Positions 44,250 to 52,924 of a stretch of 64,000 nt of DNA are shown piece by piece; the first letter of the stretch is position 1; each line of letters opens with the position of its first letter. Position numbers and translations under genes: made by a program. The notes under the pieces were generated by a model. The model searched no databases and was not told the DNA's origin. It worked only from the letters and a program-made list of their open reading frames with translations. This DNA is from Cyanobacteria bacterium OH_CBrB_359 (lineage in GTDB: Bacteria > Cyanobacteriota > Vampirovibrionia > Gastranaerophilales > Gastranaerophilaceae): positions 558,001-622,000 of the forward strand of contig JAEZET010000004.1 of the NCBI GenBank assembly GCA_023433065.1, in the 5' to 3' direction.

Positions 44250-45347
44250 TTATCTCACTTTACTTTTTGGATCCAATACATCTCTAATTGTATCACCAAT
44301 TAAGTTAAAAGATAAAACCGCAACAAAAATTAAAAAACCCGGAGTCAAAAGCCATGGCCTTGATATTATATTGATAAATTCCTGAGCTTCTTTAAGCATA
44401 TTTCCCCAGCTCGCGTCAGGCTGTTGGATTCCCAGCCCCAAAAAACTGAGCCCTGATTCTGCCAGTATATATGATGGAACACTTAAAGTCATAGCAACTA
44501 TAATGTAGCTTACAGTTTGAGGAAGAACATGTCTTACTATTATCCTAAGCCTTGAAGCTCCTAAAGATTCTGAGGCTTGAATAAATTCCTGCTTTTTGAT
44601 TGAAAGTACCATACCTCTTACAACACGAGCAAAACCTGCCCATCCAATCATTGCAAGGATAAGTATTATTAAAGTGAATCTCTGAATACTCGTCATATTG
44701 GCAGGTAAAATTGATGCCAATATGATTAAAAGATAAAATGACGGAATCGACATTATGGCTTCTGCTATTCTCATCATAAAAAAGTCAGTTTTGCCACCCA
44801 GATACCCTGATATTCCCCCATAAAGCATACCAATTGGAAATGAGACAAATAAAGCTAAAAATCCTATTGTCAGTGAAATTCTACCGCCATATAAAAGTCT
44901 GGAAAAATTATCTCTGCCGTTTATATCCGTCCCTAAAAGAAAAATATTTCCGCCTTTTTCTACATTGTAAAAATGTCTGTCAAAAGGTATTAATCCCAGT
45001 ATTTTATACGGTTCACCTTTGGAAAAGTAATTAACGTAATATTTTTTACTTCTATCTTGCTTGAAAGTTATTTTAAAACTGTTATTGTCAAATTTCCTTA
45101 TGTAGTTATATGTATAGGGCCAGGATAATTTACCGTTTTCATCAATAATAAACAACTTGGAAGGAGGCGCATAGGCAAGATGTCTGTCTGAAAAATCTTT
45201 TGAGTATGGAGTGATAAAATCTGCCAGAAATACACTTAAATATAAAATCATTAAAACAACAAATGCAATCATCGCAAATCTGTCTTTTAGAGTCGATTTT
45301 AAAAGGCTTTCTTTTATGTCTTTATCAAAACTTACAAGATTGCTCAT
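44250..45347 (-). CDS. oppC: Oligopeptide-type ABC transporter permease (OppC/DppC)
   Basis: 365 aa with an N-terminal helix, a periplasmic insert of about 120 residues and five further helices. The cytoplasmic EAA loop is AESLGASRLRIIVRHVLPQ. LLGTDINGRDNFSRLLYGGRISL marks the OppC family. The insert (residues 40-130) is larger than in typical OppC and lies in the periplasm. It starts on the oppB stop with a one-base overlap. Confidence 0.92.
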   Translation of the reverse strand: MSNLVSFDKDIKESLLKSTLKDRFAMIAFVVLMILYLSVFLADFITPYSKDFSDRHLAYAPPSKLFIIDENGKLSWPYTYNYIRKFDNNSFKITFKQDRSKKYYVNYFSKGEPYKILGLIPFDRHFYNVEKGGNIFLLGTDINGRDNFSRLLYGGRISLTIGFLALFVSFPIGMLYGGISGYLGGKTDFFMMRIAEAIMSIPSFYLLIILASILPANMTSIQRFTLIILILAMIGWAGFARVVRGMVLSIKKQEFIQASESLGASRLRIIVRHVLPQTVSYIIVAMTLSVPSYILAESGLSFLGLGIQQPDASWGNMLKEAQEFINIISRPWLLTPGFLIFVAVLSFNLIGDTIRDVLDPKSKVR

Positions 45348-46315
45348 CAGCTTACCTCGACTCTCGGGTCAACAAGTTTTAGCAAAATATCGGCAAGTAA
45401 ATTGCCTAAAACCAGCATTATTGTTCCAATCATCAAAGATGCCATAACAAGGTTTATATCCGACTTCATAACTGCTTCAAGAATTAACCTTCCTAAGCCC
45501 GGGTATTGAAATACATATTCAGTTAATGCGGCTCCGCTTAGAAGAGAAGCAAACTCAAATCCCAATAATGTAATCATAGGGTTAATTGCGTTTCTTAGCG
45601 CATGTTTATATATGACTTTTGTTTCGCTTAGTCCCTTGGCTCTGGCAAATTTAACATAATCAGACTCCAAAACATCTAAGAGATTGCCACGCATTTGCCT
45701 TTGCAGACCGGAAAGCGAAATTGTAAACAGCACAACTACAGGCAAAACAAGGTGATGCAGTATATCAATGATTTTACCAAAAGGAGACATTGAAGAATAA
45801 TTGTAACTGGTAAGCCCGCCTGTAGGAAACCAGCCTGTTTTTACGGCAAACATTAAAAGTAAAAGGGCAAAGAAAAAGGATGGGATTGCCATACCGATGC
45901 TCGAGAGGAGTGTTAGTATTCTGTCTATAGGTTTTTTCCAGTTTAGTGCAGCTACTACCCCTAGAGGAAGCCCTATTGTCCAGGTAAAAAATATTACAAA
46001 TACAGTTAAAAGAAGGGTATTCGGGATTCTTTCCTTTAACTTATCTGAAACTTTTTCTCCTGTTGTACATATCCCCAAATCCCCTTTCAAAAAGCTTTTT
46101 AACCATAATGCATATTGCACGACTATTGGCTTATCTAAACCTAATCTTTTTGTCTCAAGACTTAAAGTTTCCTGAGATATGGATGGATTCAGTTTAAGCT
46201 CTCCCAGAGGATCAACAGGGCAAAGTCTTATAAGGAAAAAACTTATAATCGAAACCAAAAATAAAAGCGGAATTGTTTGAATAAGACGTTTTATAATATA
46301 GTTTAAAATATTCAT
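45347..46315 (-). CDS. oppB: Oligopeptide-type ABC transporter permease (OppB/DppB)
   Basis: 322 aa with six helices; starts YIIKRLIQTIPLLFLVSIISF and has the EAA loop ARAKGLSETKVIYKHALRNA. With OppC it forms the channel for a peptide, nickel or microcin-type uptake system. No substrate-binding protein or OppD/OppF ATPases lie on either side, so they must be encoded elsewhere. Confidence 0.92.
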   Translation of the reverse strand: MNILNYIIKRLIQTIPLLFLVSIISFFLIRLCPVDPLGELKLNPSISQETLSLETKRLGLDKPIVVQYALWLKSFLKGDLGICTTGEKVSDKLKERIPNTLLLTVFVIFFTWTIGLPLGVVAALNWKKPIDRILTLLSSIGMAIPSFFFALLLLMFAVKTGWFPTGGLTSYNYSSMSPFGKIIDILHHLVLPVVVLFTISLSGLQRQMRGNLLDVLESDYVKFARAKGLSETKVIYKHALRNAINPMITLLGFEFASLLSGAALTEYVFQYPGLGRLILEAVMKSDINLVMASLMIGTIMLVLGNLLADILLKLVDPRVEVS

Positions 46316-46374
46316 TCCATAATTTTAGATGATTTTTTCTTTTTTGCCAATTATACAATAATACTGACTTGATG

Positions 46375-47274
46375 TTATATATTTACTTTTTCTTTAGACA
46401 AAGAAACTAAAAATTCATTAACCTTTTCAAAGCACCAATCGTTTGTATTATGCTCTCCTTTATCTGAAATATAAAGAGTAGATTGAGGGTTTAATTTATG
46501 TAGCTTCTGAGCTATAGAATAGTGAATTTTAACGTCATTTTGGCTATGGATGATTAAAATCGGGCATTTAATTTTTTCAATTTTTTTATCATTTTCAAAC
46601 TTTTGTATAAAATCAATTTTTTCAAAAGCTTTATTTATTAAATCTTTAAATATATTCAGATTGAATTGCTTTATATACCAGTCTTTTAAGGATGTTGATG
46701 CAGAAGTAATATTTAAAATCGAACTTTCAAGTATTATTCCCTTTAAGTTGTGCCTCAGTGCCATTTCGCAGGCGATACAAGAACCTAGAGAGCGCCCCCA
46801 GATAACAATGTCCTGAGTTGAACATCCTTTTTTCTTCAAAAAGTCGATCATTGTTTCAGCATCCATATATATTCCTTCTTCAGAAGGCCTACCTGCACTT
46901 TTATAATGCCCCCTGTAAGAAAAGAATAAAGCACCGAATCCGAGTTTTTCAAGAAAAATTGCGCTATCCTGCCATTTTGAAATATTTTCTGACTGTCCGT
47001 GACAAAACATAATAATCGGTAAATTCTGTTTAGGTTTTATAAACCAACCGTATAGCTTAACGCAGTCTTTAGTTAAGATTCTTACAGGTTCAAATTTTCC
47101 CAATAATTCAGGTTTAATAGGATAAACTTTTCTTGTCCTGGGTGCAAAGAATAAAAAATTCTCCATTTTTTTTCTGCAGTATCTTAAAATTATGTTGTCT
47201 CTTGAGAAAAAGCTGTAGGATAAAATTAATAAAACTTTATTTAAGACATAATAAATGTAGATAAATCTATACAT
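46375..47274 (-). CDS. Alpha/beta hydrolase, ABHD13/BEM46-like
   Basis: 299 aa. An N-terminal membrane anchor is followed by an alpha/beta hydrolase fold: oxyanion region MFCHGQSEN, nucleophile elbow GRSLGS, acid in HSQNDVKIH and the catalytic His in KGEHN. It resembles ABHD13/serine aminopeptidase-like lipases attached to membranes. The substrate is unknown. The ATG at 47274 was chosen because an extended -10 lies just upstream; an earlier ATG at 47325 would put that promoter inside the gene. Confidence 0.75.
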   Translation of the reverse strand: MYRFIYIYYVLNKVLLILSYSFFSRDNIILRYCRKKMENFLFFAPRTRKVYPIKPELLGKFEPVRILTKDCVKLYGWFIKPKQNLPIIMFCHGQSENISKWQDSAIFLEKLGFGALFFSYRGHYKSAGRPSEEGIYMDAETMIDFLKKKGCSTQDIVIWGRSLGSCIACEMALRHNLKGIILESSILNITSASTSLKDWYIKQFNLNIFKDLINKAFEKIDFIQKFENDKKIEKIKCPILIIHSQNDVKIHYSIAQKLHKLNPQSTLYISDKGEHNTNDWCFEKVNEFLVSLSKEKVNI

Positions 47275-47284
47275 AAGTATTACT

Positions 47285-47318
47285 ATTATATCAAAGGATA
47301 GGCGTAAAGTGTTATATT
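47285..47318. promoter_or_regulatory. Divergent extended -10 promoters of hydrolase and ilvC
   Basis: Minus strand: TGATATAAT (plus 47285-47293), an extended -10 ahead of the hydrolase. Plus strand: TGTTATATT (47310-47318), an extended -10 whose transcript would reach the ilvC ATG at 47372 after about 45 bases. The two face opposite ways and lie within 35 bases. Neither has a good -35. Confidence 0.4.
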
Positions 47319-47371
47319 TAAACATTTTATGTTAACATTTATACGTACTCGTCAAAAAAAGGAGAAGCGAA

Positions 47372-48409
47372 ATGGTACAAGCAGCACAGAATTTGAAGAT
47401 TTACACAGATAAAGATATTGATAAAAATAATATTTTATCTAAAAACGTGGCAATCATAGGATATGGTTCTCAAGGGTACGGACAAGTTACAAACCTGAGA
47501 GATTCAGGATGTAAAGTTGCTGTGGGATTAAGACTAGGCGGTCCTTCCGCTAAAAAAGCAGAAGCTGAAGGTCTTAAAGTTATGAGTATAGAAGATGCTG
47601 TTCAATGGGCAGACGTTATACAAATTCTAATCCCTGATGAAATTCAAGCAAAGGTATATCAAGAACAAATTAGCCCATATTTAAGAGCCGGTCAATATTT
47701 AATGTTTGCTCATGGTTTTAATATACATTATAAAAAAATTGTTCCACCTGCAGATGTAAATGTAATTATGGTGGCACCAAAAGGTCCAGGACACACTGTA
47801 AGAAGCGAATACACCAAAAATAAAGGAGTCCCTGCTTTAATCGCAATTTACCAAAATCCTTCAGGTGATGCAAAAGAAGTTGCACTTGCTTATGCTTCTT
47901 GTATAGGTGCAGGTCGATCAGGTATTATTGAAACAACTTTTAAAGAAGAAACCGAAACAGATTTATTCGGAGAACAGTCTGTATTATGTGGGGGAACCGC
48001 AGCTCTTATACAGGCAGGATTTGAAACTCTTGTTGAAGCAGGATATTCCCCTTACATGGCATATTTTGAATGCTTGCATGAACTTAAATTAATTGTTGAT
48101 TTGATTTATGAAGGTGGAATTTCAGATATGAGATATTCAATTTCAAATACTGCGGAATACGGTGATTTAACAAGAGGTCCAAGAGTAGTTACCGATGAAA
48201 CAAAAAAGGAAATGAAAAAAATTCTTACAGAGATTCAAAACGGTACATTTGCCTCCGAATGGCTTAATGAGTACAATTCCGGAATGCAAAGCTTCAATAA
48301 ATTAAGAAAAAATGGCGAAGAACACCAAATCGAAAAAGTAGGTTCTGAGCTTCGTTCACTCTTCAGTTGGAATAAAGACAATAAAATCATCGACAGATCA
48401 AAAAATTAA
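47372..48409 (+). CDS. ilvC: Ketol-acid reductoisomerase (class I)
   Basis: 345 aa, class I length. The NADPH loop is GYGSQG at residues 30-35. PKGPGHTVRSEY and LFGEQSVLCGG carry catalytic residues, with the Mg-binding Asp/Glu in ETDLFGEQ. It makes 2,3-dihydroxy acids for valine, leucine and isoleucine. AGGAG lies before the ATG. The other ilv genes are not in the window. Confidence 0.96.
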   Translation: MVQAAQNLKIYTDKDIDKNNILSKNVAIIGYGSQGYGQVTNLRDSGCKVAVGLRLGGPSAKKAEAEGLKVMSIEDAVQWADVIQILIPDEIQAKVYQEQISPYLRAGQYLMFAHGFNIHYKKIVPPADVNVIMVAPKGPGHTVRSEYTKNKGVPALIAIYQNPSGDAKEVALAYASCIGAGRSGIIETTFKEETETDLFGEQSVLCGGTAALIQAGFETLVEAGYSPYMAYFECLHELKLIVDLIYEGGISDMRYSISNTAEYGDLTRGPRVVTDETKKEMKKILTEIQNGTFASEWLNEYNSGMQSFNKLRKNGEEHQIEKVGSELRSLFSWNKDNKIIDRSKN

Positions 48410-48434
48410 TCGTATAGTTTAATTTAGGATTTAA

Positions 48435-48458
48435 AAAGCCCTCTTAATTGAGGGCTTT
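48435..48458. terminator. Terminator between ilvC and nucleotidyltransferase
   Basis: AAAGCCCTC (48435-48443) and GAGGGCTTT (48450-48458) around TTAATT. The T tract is longer on the minus strand, so it mainly ends the leftward gene but can also serve ilvC. Confidence 0.8.
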
Positions 48459-48479
48459 AATATATGTTAGTTTTTAGAA

Positions 48480-50351
48480 CTAGTCTACTACCATTATGTT
48501 GCCTTTTGCATCTGAAACATCATATTTTTCCATAAATGATTCAAAACCTTTTCTGCAATCTTTGGTTTGATATATGATACCTGTTTTAAGATCAACGTTA
48601 TCAGTTATGCTACTCAAGATAGAAGCTGGTACGCCATAGAATTTATTATCTGTTCCTGTTCCTTTTGTTGAAGTTTCATAAGCTACTTCTCTCATAACTT
48701 TCATGTATGCTTCAGCGGTTCCGATGTCATCCCAGAAGGCTATTTGCCCGTCAGCTCTTTGAAGAGGTACAGTATAAGCTTTCATTGATCTTCCTGTTTT
48801 TTTACTAATCAATGTACCTTCATTACACCTTTTGACTATTTCAGGAACAACATTGTTGCCGAGTCCTGCTTTATCTTTAAGCTCTTCAAGTACACCAAGA
48901 GCTTCTTTACTCATTATGTAGATGCCAGGATTAGCATAATATTTATCATTTTCAGAATCATGGGCTTTTTCTGCACCAGGTAATTTGGCTATTTCGACTT
49001 CGTGTTTTTCAATAGCTTTGTCAAATTCTTCATCGGTTTTGAAATCACTGCGTTTTGGGGCATCAGGAATGCCTGTTATGTATAATGGTTTTTCAACAAA
49101 AGCTTTAATTTGTCCGTTGCCTTCAGCATCTTTTTCTATACCGATTAATCCGAATGATCTTGACCTTTCAGGACCAAAAGGAACATAAGGTATGACAATC
49201 GCTGCATCAGGAAGTGTTGTTAAAGCATTATAAGCTCTTGTTACATCGGCATTTGTAAATATGTCTGCATTCAGGATAATTCCGTCTTTATCTTTAGATA
49301 TTATTCCTTTTTCAATAGCTTCTGCTAGAGCACCGCCGTCTGTTTTGTACATATTTGTATGGACTACGTTTTTACCTGGTTTTAGTTCATGTTTTTGGCT
49401 TAAGTAAATAACTTTATCTTTTCTAGGGTTACCATCAATTATACCTGCAGCTGCGAACATGTTTAAAGTTGTGCCTATCATTCTGAATGCATTACTTGTT
49501 GGTAGCGGATATGTAGGTTTGTTTTCAAATTCTCTTGTTAAATTATAAAATCTTTCGCCAAATCCTCCTGCGGGCATGATTCCTTGAACTTGGTTATCTA
49601 CAACTTCATTTCTATATTTACCCGGAATTACATCTTCATAAAACTTGTTTTTGTAATAATCTTCAATTGCATTTTTTGTGTTTTGTTCTTTAGTAAGAAC
49701 TGATGTAATTATATTTCCTGAAAAAGATATTCTGCTATTTTCACCAGGCTTTATGCTGTGTATTTTTTCATTTGGTCCTACGTATTTACCCGGCATAACG
49801 AGAGAAAAACCGTCAGCAATAATTGAACTGCCTTCTAACATTTTGGCCCTTTTATGCTCAAGAATGCCATCTTTTATAGTTATTTCCGGTTTGAATTTAC
49901 CGTGTTTATATATTACTTCAGGAGTTAATATTCCATTATGAACTTCTCCAAGGAACACAACTTTTCCTTTATCATCAGTTATTTTATACTGCTTGGAATC
50001 AATTTTTTGGGATATTTCAATATGAAGTCCGTTAGGGTTTACATCATTATTTATTCCAAGCGATTCGTTCATTGATTTTGGGATATGTACATTTTCATCA
50101 AGTTCTAACAGGTCGGGAATTCTTATCTCTTTTACGTTGTTAATACCGGTATTAACGTATTTTTTGACGTTTTCAACAGTGCTAGAGTTAACTTCATTGC
50201 CTTTAAAATTTACAAGATAAGAAGTTGAGTTTGGCATATTGTTTAAATTAATATCTTTTGCCATAACCGGATTTGAAATTTGCTGTTTTGGTTGTGATGT
50301 TATATCGTATTGATTTTTTACAGCATGAGAAACTATAGCAGAAACTTTCAT
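48480..50351 (-). CDS. Nucleotidyltransferase with unrecognised N-terminal half
   Basis: 623 aa. Residues 1-250 match nothing I know; they contain beta-rich, Gly-dense segments (EGSSIIADGFSLVMPGKYVGPNE). Residues 255-540 are a sugar-1-phosphate nucleotidyltransferase of the GlgC/GalU type: MPAGGFGERF at 259-268 (nucleotide loop), LNADIFTNADV (metal Asp), VEKP and GIYIMSKEAL. The rest is a short tail. AGGAAGGG lies before the ATG at 50351, a strong site; an ATG 11 codons upstream lacks one. It may activate a sugar for envelope polymers. The fusion is unusual. Confidence 0.65.
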   Translation of the reverse strand: MKVSAIVSHAVKNQYDITSQPKQQISNPVMAKDINLNNMPNSTSYLVNFKGNEVNSSTVENVKKYVNTGINNVKEIRIPDLLELDENVHIPKSMNESLGINNDVNPNGLHIEISQKIDSKQYKITDDKGKVVFLGEVHNGILTPEVIYKHGKFKPEITIKDGILEHKRAKMLEGSSIIADGFSLVMPGKYVGPNEKIHSIKPGENSRISFSGNIITSVLTKEQNTKNAIEDYYKNKFYEDVIPGKYRNEVVDNQVQGIMPAGGFGERFYNLTREFENKPTYPLPTSNAFRMIGTTLNMFAAAGIIDGNPRKDKVIYLSQKHELKPGKNVVHTNMYKTDGGALAEAIEKGIISKDKDGIILNADIFTNADVTRAYNALTTLPDAAIVIPYVPFGPERSRSFGLIGIEKDAEGNGQIKAFVEKPLYITGIPDAPKRSDFKTDEEFDKAIEKHEVEIAKLPGAEKAHDSENDKYYANPGIYIMSKEALGVLEELKDKAGLGNNVVPEIVKRCNEGTLISKKTGRSMKAYTVPLQRADGQIAFWDDIGTAEAYMKVMREVAYETSTKGTGTDNKFYGVPASILSSITDNVDLKTGIIYQTKDCRKGFESFMEKYDVSDAKGNIMVVD

Positions 50352-50530
50352 AAATTCCCTTCCTAAATAAATGTATAAACACATTTATATAAATATCATA
50401 AAAAAAGAATTTGTCAGTATTGTAAAGGAATGTTACAAAAAGATTTAAAATACTGACTTTTCACTAAAGGTCATTAAATATAAAACCGATAAATAATCTG
50501 TAAGATAAATTTATAGATTAGGAGATGAAA

Positions 50531-50911
50531 ATGGCAAACAATATTAACCCTATCAATATCAATCCCCAAATTGTAGGTTATACGCTTAAAAAAGAAGCAA
50601 AAGATAAAAGTGCTGAAGCAGAAACTTCAACCAAATCAGCAGTTGATAAAAAAGAAGTTCCGGCATCAGACGTATTAAGTTTTATGGCTGCTCAGAGCAT
50701 TGATGTTAAACCTGCTGCAAAGAAAACCATTGATGTATCTAAATACGTAACTTCTGAGCAGGCAGCAAGAATTGCAGGATTTGTTCAAGGATTTGAAAAA
50801 GAAGTTGAAAAAGGTCTTTTGCAATTTAATAAAGAATTCCCGCAAAGCAGCTTGTCTGATAGCGCTAAGCTGGATATTGTTGTTGAAATGTTTAACAACA
50901 GCAATTTTTAA
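50531..50911 (+). CDS. Conserved-style small protein of unknown function
   Basis: 126 aa, no signal peptide or helix in the membrane. A disordered, Lys/Ser/Ala-rich N-terminal half is followed by a probably helical C-terminal domain (SEQAARIAGFVQGFEKEVEKGLLQFN). TAGGAG lies six bases before the ATG at 50531. It has its own terminator. It is not recognised; the style is that of many lineage-specific Melainabacteria proteins (my impression only). Confidence 0.6.
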   Translation: MANNINPININPQIVGYTLKKEAKDKSAEAETSTKSAVDKKEVPASDVLSFMAAQSIDVKPAAKKTIDVSKYVTSEQAARIAGFVQGFEKEVEKGLLQFNKEFPQSSLSDSAKLDIVVEMFNNSNF

Positions 50912-50947
50912 ACTCCTCCAACTCCATATTATTGTTTGTTATTTTAG

Positions 50948-50968
50948 GCCGCAGGAATGCGGCTTTTT
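50948..50968 (+). terminator. Rho-independent terminator
   Basis: GCCGC (50948-50952), loop AGGAAT, GCGGC (50959-50963), then TTTTT. It ends the 126-aa gene. Confidence 0.85.
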
Positions 50969-51023
50969 ATTTTGATTTTCTGTTATAATACATTTATAGT
51001 GTAATTTGGTTTCGGAGGAAAAC

Positions 51024-51875
51024 GTGGGATACGAAATTTTATCAAAGACAGAATTATGTCCTAATCAATATGAAATAAGAATTAAAGCACCTTATATAAC
51101 AAGAAATGCAAAAGCCGGTCAATTTATCATATTAAGAGTAGATTCAGAAGGGGAGAGAGTCCCTTTAACTATTGCAGATATTGATAAAGAAAATGGAGAA
51201 CTTACAATTGTTTATATGGCTGTTGGTTATTCAACCAAAAAGCTTGCACAATTGAATGTTGGTGATGAAATTGCTGATTTAGTAGGACCTCTTGGCAAAC
51301 CTACACATATAGAAAATTACGGTACGGTTGTTTGCTTGGCTGGCGGATATGGGGCAGCTCCTTGTTATTTAATTGCCAAAGCGTTCAAAGAAGCCGGAAA
51401 TAAAGTCTATATGATTATGGGTGCAAGAAATAAAGACTTGATATTTTGGCAGGATAAAATGGAACAGGCATCAACAGAACTTTTCATAACAACAGATGAC
51501 GGTTCATTGGGAACTAAAGGCTTTGTTACAAATGTTTTATCAGATATTATGCAAAAAGAAAAAATTGATTATGCGATAGCGGTAGGGCCTTTGCCAATGA
51601 TGAGAGCCGTTGCAGACCTTACACGAGATAAAGGCATTAAAACAGAAGTCAGCATGAATCCTATTATGGTTGACGGAACAGGTATGTGCGGAGCTTGCAG
51701 GCTTACAGTCGGCGGTGAGGTTAAGTTCGCATGTGTGGATGGTCCTGATTTTGATGCGCATTTGATTGATTTTGATGAAGTTATAAATAGAAGCCGTATT
51801 TATAAAGAACAAGAGCTTAAAAGAGACGAAAACTGTAATTTGTTTAAACAGGCTGAGTTACAAAATAGCAAATAG
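51024..51875 (+). CDS. NfnA/PyrK-like FAD/NAD- and 2Fe-2S-binding protein
   Basis: 283 aa from a GTG start (GGAGG six bases before). An FAD-binding ferredoxin-reductase domain (GERVPLTIAD; VVCLAGGYGAAPCYLIAK) leads to a C-terminal 2Fe-2S site DGTGMCGACRLTV...FACVDGPDFD. The layout matches the small subunit of NADH-dependent ferredoxin:NADP oxidoreductase (NfnA) or sulfide/dihydroorotate dehydrogenase electron-transfer proteins. Nfn normally has a large GltD-like subunit just downstream; here a 55-aa Cys protein follows instead. The partner is therefore open. Confidence 0.8.
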   Translation: MGYEILSKTELCPNQYEIRIKAPYITRNAKAGQFIILRVDSEGERVPLTIADIDKENGELTIVYMAVGYSTKKLAQLNVGDEIADLVGPLGKPTHIENYGTVVCLAGGYGAAPCYLIAKAFKEAGNKVYMIMGARNKDLIFWQDKMEQASTELFITTDDGSLGTKGFVTNVLSDIMQKEKIDYAIAVGPLPMMRAVADLTRDKGIKTEVSMNPIMVDGTGMCGACRLTVGGEVKFACVDGPDFDAHLIDFDEVINRSRIYKEQELKRDENCNLFKQAELQNSK

Positions 51876-51884
51876 GAGAGTAAA

Positions 51885-52052
51885 ATGAGTATTCCAATTT
51901 GTCCGATAATGAGTGCCGGCAATAATGTTGAGATTATTTGCGCTCAGGATAAATGCGCATGGTATTTGAAAAATTATAAAACATGTTCGGTATATATATT
52001 GGCACATAATGCTGCTCTTGATATCAAAGGAAAACAGCAACCTAAAAAATAG
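51885..52052 (+). CDS. Four-cysteine microprotein, 55 aa
   Basis: Starts MSIPICPIMSAG. Four cysteines lie at positions 6, 19, 24 and 34, with the pattern C-x12-C-x4-C-A-W-Y-x7-C. Such spacing suits a zinc or Fe-S site. TAGGAGAG lies four bases before the ATG, and it follows the flavoprotein gene by nine bases, so it is surely co-transcribed. A basic tail (KGKQQPKK) closes it. A role as a small redox or metal partner of the flavoprotein is inferred. Confidence 0.65.
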   Translation: MSIPICPIMSAGNNVEIICAQDKCAWYLKNYKTCSVYILAHNAALDIKGKQQPKK

Positions 52053-52057
52053 CCTTT

Positions 52058-52753
52058 TTATTTTAAAAGTTTTTTGACGTTATATTGGCTTAAAAGAGTT
52101 TTTGCATCATTAACCGGGATAGCAAAACCTATGCCGATATTTGATTTGTTATTGTCGGGATTAAAAATAGATTGGCTTATTCCTATTACTTCCCCGCTTG
52201 CATTTAAAATCGGACCTCCTGAGCTTCCCGGATTTATAGCGGCATCTGTTTGTATTTTATTTCTTTCATAATCTATCCTTGAAATTATGCCTGTAGTGAG
52301 TGTTCCGTTAAAACCAAATGGATTACCTATTGCAAGTACTTTCTGTCCTACTTTGATGCTGGAAGAATCTCCCAGGGCTATTGCGGGCAAGCGGTCTTTT
52401 GTTTTTATTCGTAAAAGAGCCAAATCATCACTGTTTTTAATATCGAGCGGTATTACTTCAGCTTTAAAAACCTGTCCTTTTGCAGTTGTAATTTCGATAT
52501 CAGTTGCGCCTTCCACAACGTGAGAGCTTGTAAGAATCAGCCCCTTGTTATCCACAATACATCCTGTGCCGCTGGATATACCGTCTCCGACTTGAGCATC
52601 TATTGAGACAATAGTAGGGTTAACTTTTTCATAAACAGTTACGTTTATTTGTTCATCTTGATCATAAATTTTTTGAAAAGGCTGAGAATATACAGGTGCA
52701 AGAAACATTATTGCGGCAGTTACGCTTAAAAATATTTTGTGGTATAGTTTCAT
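52058..52753 (-). CDS. HtrA/Deg-like serine protease without PDZ domain
   Basis: 231 aa. A signal peptide (residues 6-23) is followed by an S1C trypsin-like domain: His78 (SSHVV), Asp110 (SDDLALL) and Ser178 (GSSGGP). The protein ends where a PDZ domain would begin, so it lacks the substrate-sensing domain of DegP/HhoA. It is probably periplasmic. It converges on the microprotein with five bases between the stops. Confidence 0.88.
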   Translation of the reverse strand: MKLYHKIFLSVTAAIMFLAPVYSQPFQKIYDQDEQINVTVYEKVNPTIVSIDAQVGDGISSGTGCIVDNKGLILTSSHVVEGATDIEITTAKGQVFKAEVIPLDIKNSDDLALLRIKTKDRLPAIALGDSSSIKVGQKVLAIGNPFGFNGTLTTGIISRIDYERNKIQTDAAINPGSSGGPILNASGEVIGISQSIFNPDNNKSNIGIGFAIPVNDAKTLLSQYNVKKLLK

Positions 52754-52924
52754 TGTTTTCTCCCCACTCGTTTTTTATAATTTAACAATATGTGGCTGTT
52801 TTGTGCATTGCCGATTTAGTTCAGACATTGGATATATTAAAATTGTTATTATAACTTCAAATTAAATAGAAAAATTTACTAATGAGCGCTGTTTTATTCT
52901 ATAATCATAGAAGAGGTAATAAAT

